64,000 nucleotides of DNA from NIC37A-2 sp050289625 (GTDB lineage Bacteria > Myxococcota_A > Polyangia > Polyangiales > Polyangiaceae), in contig JBNKGC010000002.1 of the NCBI GenBank assembly GCA_050289625.1, forward strand, positions 1 through 64,000, read 5' to 3'. Within the stretch, counting starts at the first letter, position 1. Each line of letters begins with the position of its first letter. Below the pieces are notes generated by a model. That model did no database searches. It was not told where the DNA came from and worked only from the letters and a program-made list of their open reading frames with translations. Positions 59,822-64,000 of this stretch are shown one piece after another. The translations under genes and the position numbers were made by a program.

Positions 59822-60733
59822 TCAGCTCGCCATGACTGGGATGACGCGCATCGGCGTACCGAGCTTCTCGATGATTCGCTCCTGAACGCCCTCGATGGTG
59901 ATTCCCGCCATCTGACAGCCGGCGCAGGCTCCAGAAAACCTCACGAACACGCGGTCCTCTTCCACATCGACGAGCTCGCAGTCCCCGCCGTCGCGCTTGA
60001 AGTGCGGACGCAGCTCTTCGATCGACTGCTCGATCAGACGGATCTTCTCCAAATTCGTCAGCTTGCGATTCCCCCCCGCAAGAGGCTTGGGCTTCTTACG
60101 CGTGGGAATGGTCGCACCGCTCGGATCGAAGGCTTCGTCCGCACTCAACAGGCCTTCCCGAACCATCTCCCCATTGACCCGAGCCAAGAGCCCCTCCAAA
60201 CCCTCAGCGCAGGTGCCACAGCTTCCCCCGGCCTTCGTGTAGTGGGTAACCGCCTCCAGCGTGGTCAGGCGGTTGCTGCGCACGGCGCGTTCCACCATAC
60301 CCTCGTCGATTCCGAAGCACTTGCACAGAAGCGCACCTTCCTCGTGGTCATCGACCCACTCCTCGCCACGATAGTTGGCCACCGCGGCGCGTAGAGCCTC
60401 GTACCCCATCACCGAGCAATGCATCTTCTCCGGAGGCAGCCCGCCCAGCCAGTCAGCAATGTCCTGATTGGTGACCTTCAAAGCCTCTTCGAGGGTCTTG
60501 CCAATGATGATTTCGGTGAGCGCAGATGACGACGCGATCGCTGAACCGCACCCGAACGTTTGGAAGCGTGCGTCGGTGATGATGTCGGTCTCGGGGTCGA
60601 CCTTGATCATGAGCCGCAGCGCATCACCACAGGAGATCGCACCGACATCCCCGACACCGTCGGCCTGTTCCAACACCCCAGAATTCTTGGGATTGAAAAA
60701 CAGTTCTTTCACTTTTTCGGAGTATTCCCACAT
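59822..60733 (-). CDS. nifU: Fe-S scaffold protein NifU
   Basis: A 303-residue three-domain scaffold for nitrogenase Fe-S clusters. The IscU-like domain has Cys35, Cys62 and Cys106 (GCGSAIASSSALTEIIIGKT); the central permanent [2Fe-2S] domain has Cys137/139 (CKC) and Cys172/175 (CGTC); the Nfu-like C-terminal domain has CAGC at 270-273. The spacing of the first seven is identical to that of Azotobacter NifU. It is followed by nifS and preceded by the IscA-like gene by 18 bases. Confidence 0.97.
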   Translation of the reverse strand: MWEYSEKVKELFFNPKNSGVLEQADGVGDVGAISCGDALRLMIKVDPETDIITDARFQTFGCGSAIASSSALTEIIIGKTLEEALKVTNQDIADWLGGLPPEKMHCSVMGYEALRAAVANYRGEEWVDDHEEGALLCKCFGIDEGMVERAVRSNRLTTLEAVTHYTKAGGSCGTCAEGLEGLLARVNGEMVREGLLSADEAFDPSGATIPTRKKPKPLAGGNRKLTNLEKIRLIEQSIEELRPHFKRDGGDCELVDVEEDRVFVRFSGACAGCQMAGITIEGVQERIIEKLGTPMRVIPVMAS

Positions 60734-60751
60734 GACACGCTCTCCCTTCGT

Positions 60752-61072
60752 TCAGCCGAAGGACTTTCCGCACGAGCAGCTCGACTCGGCGTTCGGGTTG
60801 GAGAAAACGAAACCGGCCCCTTCAGGACCGATGGTGAAATCCACCTTGGTGCCCTGGAGAAGCGGGGCGCTTTGCTCGTCCACGAAGACCGTCACATCAC
60901 TTTTCGTCACGACCACGTCGGACGGTTCCCCCGCAGCAACCAGACCCATCATGTACTTGTGTCCGGCGCAGCCTCCGGCCTCGACCATGATGCGCAGCCC
61001 CGTCACCGGTTCTGACGCACCGGAGATCGCAGAGCGAATCGCATCCACTGCGCTATCCGTGAGCTCGATCAT
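60752..61072 (-). CDS. A-type Fe-S carrier, IscA(nif)/HesB
   Basis: A 106-residue HesB/IscA-type carrier. The three ligand cysteines are Cys35 (EAGGCAGHKYMM), Cys99 and Cys101 (ESSCSCGKSFG), a classic IscA pattern. It transfers Fe-S clusters to apoproteins and is usual upstream of nifU in many nif clusters. It is the first gene of the operon. GGAGGAA precedes the ATG. A perfect sigma54-type promoter lies 51 bases upstream and a NifA-like site farther up. The leader carries a small TCCGGC/GCCGGA hairpin. Confidence 0.93.
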   Translation of the reverse strand: MIELTDSAVDAIRSAISGASEPVTGLRIMVEAGGCAGHKYMMGLVAAGEPSDVVVTKSDVTVFVDEQSAPLLQGTKVDFTIGPEGAGFVFSNPNAESSCSCGKSFG

Positions 61073-61122
61073 CGTAGTTCCTCCGCAAGTCCGGCTGCTC
61101 GCCGGATCTGTTCCTTGCCTGA

Positions 61123-61138
61123 CGCAAGGCCTGTGCCA
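61123..61138 (-). promoter_or_regulatory. Sigma54-type promoter of the iscA-nifUSVW-fixA operon
   Basis: On the minus strand the bases are TGGCACAGGCCTTGCG. -24 TGGCAC and -12 TTGC are exact, with ten bases between GG and GC. The predicted start near 61112 gives a leader of about 40 bases. Confidence 0.85.
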
Positions 61139-61200
61139 GGTACAAAGTCGCCAGAACGTGCGAAGATCGCGGATGCCAAACGCGTTCGGTTTGCGACCAT

Positions 61201-61216
61201 TGTCGCGTTTGCGACA
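61201..61216. promoter_or_regulatory. NifA upstream activator site
   Basis: TGTCGCGTTTGCGACA is TGT-N10-ACA, with the centre about 97 bases upstream of the predicted start of the iscA operon. It overlaps a second dyad (GCGAC-CATT-GTCGC). It could also act on the divergent nifZ. It shares TGTCG-N6-CGACA with 9060-9075 and 55086-55101. Confidence 0.75.
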
Positions 61217-61369
61217 TGCCCTCGCATCGACAGCGAACACCAGAAACCCCCTGATAACCGCACCGTTACGAGCTCGCGGGCGGCTCTTTGCACACAGATT
61301 CTCGCCACGCAGGCGGGCCGCCCGGAAACCAGTTCCGAGAGTCCACAGCGACAACCACTTGCCCCATTG

Positions 61370-61417
61370 CCCTCCGCCGTATTGGCCCCTTCGAATGAGG
61401 GCCAATACGGCGGAGGG
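61370..61417. repeat. Intergenic palindrome, copy B
   Basis: A 19-bp perfect inverted repeat (CCCTCCGCCGTATTGGCCC, 61370-61388; complement at 61399-61417; ten-base loop). It resembles the element at 27190-27234, including the flanks ACCACTTGC and AGGCC. It stands between divergent genes, so it is not a terminator here; REP-like or nucleoid-protein binding roles are possible. Confidence 0.65.
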
Positions 61418-61488
61418 AGGCCACCAGACTGCAAGTGCTCGTTCAGAAGGAAGGGATTTTCGAGGAGCGAACCGTTCGGGCTCACGGT

Positions 61489-61504
61489 GGGCATCGGTAT
61501 TGCT
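61489..61504 (+). promoter_or_regulatory. Possible sigma54 promoter of nifZ
   Basis: GGGCATCGGTATTGCT has GG and GC ten bases apart and TTGCT at -12, but the -24 box is GGGCAT and not TGGCAC. It lies about 78 bases upstream of nifZ after its predicted start. It is weaker than the iscA promoter. Confidence 0.4.
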
Positions 61505-61593
61505 TGCGGCGAGCGGAACTTGGATGCTCCTGGCACAGCGCTGCGGGAACCGCCGCGTGAGCCATCGATTTACCCCGGAAAGGTCGAGAACCG

Positions 61594-61863
61594 ATGTTCG
61601 AGGAACGATTTCAGACAGGCGATCTGGTCTACGCAACCACCAACCTTCTCAGCGACGGCCATGTACCCGGCAAGGCCGACGGAGACATTCTCGTCCCCCG
61701 CGGTACGCGGGGCATGGTGGTGCAGGTGGGGCACGTCGAGGCCTCGCCCGAGATCGCGGTCTACCTGGTGCGCTTCGAAGACGCCGACCGCCGCCTGGGC
61801 GATCCACTTGGTTGCCTGGTGAACGAACTCACCCAGGAACTTGAAGACACTTCCCCAGAATGA
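61594..61863 (+). CDS. nifZ: NifZ-family nitrogenase maturation protein
   Basis: An 89-residue NifZ: RFQTGDLVYATTNLLSDGHV, PGKADGDILVPRGTRGMVVQ and VGHVEASPEIAVYLVRFEDA are the family blocks, ending LGDPLGCLVNEL. NifZ is needed for formation of the second P-cluster in MoFe protein. This version is short, as often found outside Proteobacteria models. It is divergent from the iscA operon and convergent with the TPR gene, whose end lies 105 bases away. The promoter is uncertain. Confidence 0.9.
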   Translation: MFEERFQTGDLVYATTNLLSDGHVPGKADGDILVPRGTRGMVVQVGHVEASPEIAVYLVRFEDADRRLGDPLGCLVNELTQELEDTSPE

Positions 61864-61967
61864 GCACCGGCCCGCAGAGGACCTGCGGTGCTCCCCCATT
61901 GGGGGCAAGGATCCATCTTCGCAAGCGCTGATCGCAGTAACCAGCCCAACACTTCACTGGACGACCT

Positions 61968-62474
61968 TCAATCGTCGTCCTCGTTCTGCTCGGCCTTTTT
62001 GATCACCGCGCAGAGCTCCACAGTCTTGCTCAAGTTTTCCGTATCCACGGCGACGAGATGCTCGAGCAGCCGCGTACCCCTGGCCTTCTGCCCCGCCCGT
62101 AGCAGCACATACGCGTAAGCCTGGCACGCGAAGAGCCAAGAACGCGCGAGCGACTCTCGCGCCGAAAGGTCCAGCTCGGACGCGGAGACGCTCATTGGGT
62201 CGGAAGCGATCCCAAGCCGCTCCGCTGCTTGCGAGATACACGCACGAGCAAAACGCGCGGCTTCGCCATAACGGTGCTTGTAAAGGTAGTACCGATATTG
62301 TCCAACCAGCACAGCCTCGTGCTCGGGCGCGATGGCGGCCGCTTGGCGGAGGTAGACTTCCGCCACCGCTCCCTCTGAGAACCTCAGACCCGCCTCACGA
62401 AGAGCTCGTTCCGCGCGGGGGTCGAGGTCCGGGTAGCGGCGCTGCGACAGCCAAGCGCTGTTCGGATCGAGCAT
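61968..62474 (-). CDS. TPR-like protein in the nif cluster
   Basis: A 168-residue all-helical protein with paired helices (RAERALREAGLRFSEGAVAE, VYLRQAAAIAPEHEAVLVGQ, YRYYLYKHRYGEAARFARAC and LLRAGQKARGTRLLEHLVAV) that resemble two to three tetratricopeptide units. It starts seven bases behind fixX, so it belongs to the fixC-fixX operon. Similar TPR-type proteins are seen in nif clusters of other bacteria, without assigned function. The tail is acidic (KKAEQNEDDD). It could help assemble the Fix complex or nitrogenase (inference). Confidence 0.8.
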   Translation of the reverse strand: MLDPNSAWLSQRRYPDLDPRAERALREAGLRFSEGAVAEVYLRQAAAIAPEHEAVLVGQYRYYLYKHRYGEAARFARACISQAAERLGIASDPMSVSASELDLSARESLARSWLFACQAYAYVLLRAGQKARGTRLLEHLVAVDTENLSKTVELCAVIKKAEQNEDDD

Positions 62475-62481
62475 CGAGGCG

Positions 62482-62775
62482 TCACCCAAACTTGAACATG
62501 ACGCCAAAACCGCCGCGGGGATAGGTCCACTCGATATCGCCCGTCTTGGCGCAAACGACTCGACAGGTGCCACATTCGAGACAACCGTCCACCGTGACCT
62601 GGACCTTGCCTTCGTCGGTGCGTTCGTAGCAGCCGGCTGGGCAGAGTCGCAACAGGGACGTTAGCGCCCTGCTGGGCTTGTCGTGGGGTTTCACGGTAAT
62701 GTGGGGACGGCCTGTGTCTACCAGGTATCGATTCTGGAAGAGCTTCTGTTCGACGTTATTGATCTTGGTTGTCAT
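62482..62775 (-). CDS. fixX: Ferredoxin-like protein FixX
   Basis: A 97-residue ferredoxin-like subunit of the FixABCX complex. The [4Fe-4S] cysteines are in RLCPAGCYERTDEG and VDGCLECGTCRVVCAKTGDI; IEWTYPRGGFGVMFKFG is the typical C-terminus. It passes electrons from FixC to ferredoxin or nitrogenase reductase. Its ATG overlaps the fixC stop codon by four bases (ATGA), so the two are coupled. A start six bases earlier is possible. It is followed closely by the TPR gene. Confidence 0.93.
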   Translation of the reverse strand: MTTKINNVEQKLFQNRYLVDTGRPHITVKPHDKPSRALTSLLRLCPAGCYERTDEGKVQVTVDGCLECGTCRVVCAKTGDIEWTYPRGGFGVMFKFG

Positions 62776-64000
62776 CGCCATACCCTCGCTAGTTTGAACG
62801 CATCCCCAAACAGACCCGGGATCGACCGAGCCTTGCGGAAACTGCGGAGAATCTCCCCTTCCTTCGTCCGCTTATCGACTCCATCCACCCGGAACCACGT
62901 CTGGGCTGCCTGGCCGAGGAGGGACGGATAGGTATCCACCATCTGCTTGTTCTTGTGCATGAAGCCCGGAAGGTTCTTGTACTTCTTCAGATCCTTCATC
63001 ACGTACGTGCTATTGAGTTTCTCGCGGTATGCGGCAAGCGCACGTCGGGTTAACGCCTTCCCGGCAGCCTTGAGCTCGATGATGGTCTCGCCAGCCAGTT
63101 GGCCACTGGTCATGGCCATGTTACTGCCCTCGCGGTGAAGGCCGTTCACCAGGTGGGCAGAATCTCCCGCCACGAGCCACCCATCACCGAAGAGCTCCGG
63201 CATGGCGCGGTACCCGCCCTCGGGAATCAGGTGAGCGGAGTATTCCTTGGCCTCCGACCCCTCGAGCAGCGCCGCCACGCTGGGGTGTGACTTGAAACGC
63301 TCCAGAACGTCATTCGGCGAACAATCGGCGTCGGAGAAATCGGATACGAGACACCCAATACCGATCGAGATCGACTCTCGGTTGGTGTAGATGAATCCCA
63401 TCCCGACCATGCCCTGCGTCACGCTGCCCATGGCCTCGATGACGACGCCCTCTTCCTCCTTCAGGTTGAAACGCGATTCGATGACGTCCTGCGGAAGGAA
63501 GTGCATCTCTTTGACCGCTAAGGCGACTGTCTCGGGCTTTAGCTCGGAACGAAGGCCCGCGCGCTGTCCCACTAAACCATTCACCCCGTCCGCAAGCACG
63601 ACAACGTCAGCATAGACCTCACCACCTTCGCGATCGGTTTGCACCCCGATCACCCTGCCCTTCTCGTCTCGCAAAAGAGCCGTAACGGTGGTCTCGCACA
63701 CCAGGAGGGCGCCGGCGTCGCGGACCTGCTGGCTGAACCACTTGTCGAACTGAGCTCGAATGATCGTGTAGCGGTTCGGGCGCTCCTCGTTGAAGTCCTC
63801 CGAGCGGTAGTGCACGCCCATGTGGGATGTTTCATCGAGCATCCACAGCCGCTGCTCGACGACGTGGCGTTCGAGGGGAGCTTCTTCTCGGAAGTCGGGA
63901 ATGAGCTTCTCCAAGGCGTCCGCGTATAGGATCGCACCCTGTACATTCTTGGAGCCAGGATACTCTCCGCGCTCAATCTGAAGCACGCGTAGCCCAGCCT
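62772..64000 (-). CDS. fixC: Flavoprotein-ubiquinone oxidoreductase FixC (5' end cut by window)
   Basis: The C-terminal 409 codons of FixC, a FAD-containing ETF-quinone oxidoreductase homologue that takes part in electron bifurcation to nitrogenase. Visible features are GLRVLQIERGEYPGSKNVQG (end of the FAD strand), VVLADGVNGLVGQRAGLRSE, the quinone-site segment SMLxx-type GMGFIYTNRESISIGIGCLV, and GWLVAGDSAHLVNGLHREGS (GD-x6-P-like motif). The N-terminal GxGxxG loop lies beyond the edge of the window. It overlaps fixX by four bases. The gene order fixC-fixX-TPR may continue from fixB outside the window. Confidence 0.93.
   Translation of the reverse strand, partial: AGLRVLQIERGEYPGSKNVQGAILYADALEKLIPDFREEAPLERHVVEQRLWMLDETSHMGVHYRSEDFNEERPNRYTIIRAQFDKWFSQQVRDAGALLVCETTVTALLRDEKGRVIGVQTDREGGEVYADVVVLADGVNGLVGQRAGLRSELKPETVALAVKEMHFLPQDVIESRFNLKEEEGVVIEAMGSVTQGMVGMGFIYTNRESISIGIGCLVSDFSDADCSPNDVLERFKSHPSVAALLEGSEAKEYSAHLIPEGGYRAMPELFGDGWLVAGDSAHLVNGLHREGSNMAMTSGQLAGETIIELKAAGKALTRRALAAYREKLNSTYVMKDLKKYKNLPGFMHKNKQMVDTYPSLLGQAAQTWFRVDGVDKRTKEGEILRSFRKARSIPGLFGDAFKLARVWR

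Noticed and set aside
61531..61546. TGGCACAGCGCTGCGG as a sigma54 promoter for nifZ
   Set aside because: Only nine bases separate GG and GC; sigma54 holoenzyme requires ten. Kept only as a remark.

Overview
The window comes from a GC-rich chromosome that looks like a myxobacterium-type organism (Myxococcota, probably Polyangia). The signs are many lipoproteins with Gly/Ser/Thr-rich linkers after the lipobox, two eukaryote-like Ser/Thr kinases, pyrophosphate-dependent phosphofructokinase, and eukaryote-flavoured families: acyl-CoA-binding protein, spondin, fasciclin, BI-1 and a TTC38-like TPR protein. No rRNA, tRNA, CRISPR array or prophage was recognised. The lineage is inferred from gene content and style, not from a marker gene.

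Layout. 0.1-7.4 kb: a GH9 glycosidase lipoprotein, an IS91-type transposase remnant, two LuxR-type regulators and small secreted proteins. 7.5-11.9 kb: a minus-strand bolA-grxD-apaG-[2Fe-2S] ferredoxin operon divergent from a Rieske ferredoxin gene, then a metallo-beta-lactamase-fold protein and a thioredoxin-reductase-like flavoprotein. 11.9-21.3 kb: an M48 protease, a short adenylate-forming enzyme, a GNAT protein, a DUF899 pseudogene and a TolC-HlyD-permease-permease export operon without an ATPase. 21.7-38.6 kb: acyl-CoA-binding protein, a TonB-like protein, PFP, a spondin lipoprotein, NhaA, bacterioferritin, a kinase, a fasciclin lipoprotein, an RNA helicase, an ABC-F ATPase and a degenerate receiver. 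39-54.7 kb: EF-G, BI-1, a TPR protein, a PNPOx-GNAT fusion with a divergent MocR regulator, a second kinase, EttA and an FmdB zinc ribbon. 55-64 kb: a nitrogen-fixation accessory cluster, iscA(nif)-nifU-nifS-nifV-nifW-fixA on the minus strand, nifZ divergent, and fixC-fixX-TPR running in from the right edge. The nitrogenase structural genes are not in the window.

The most interesting observation is regulatory. A palindrome of the form TGTCG-N6-CGACA, which fits the known NifA upstream activator site TGT-N10-ACA, occurs at three promoter regions. Each copy lies 63-146 bp from a sigma54-type -24/-12 element. One controls the iscA-nifUSVW-fixA operon. One lies 46 kb away, between the bolA-grxD-apaG-ferredoxin operon and the Rieske gene, where both divergent sides have sigma54-type promoters. 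One lies upstream of an unrecognised 208-residue protein (55272-55898). This suggests a dispersed NifA/sigma54 regulon joining nif genes to an Fe-S handling and ferredoxin module and to a possibly new nif-associated protein.

Other points of note are relics of IS91-type transposition with shared terminal sequences, two related intergenic palindromes, a bacterioferritin lacking the haem-ligand methionine, and a TauR-like operator between the PNPOx-GNAT fusion and its MocR regulator.
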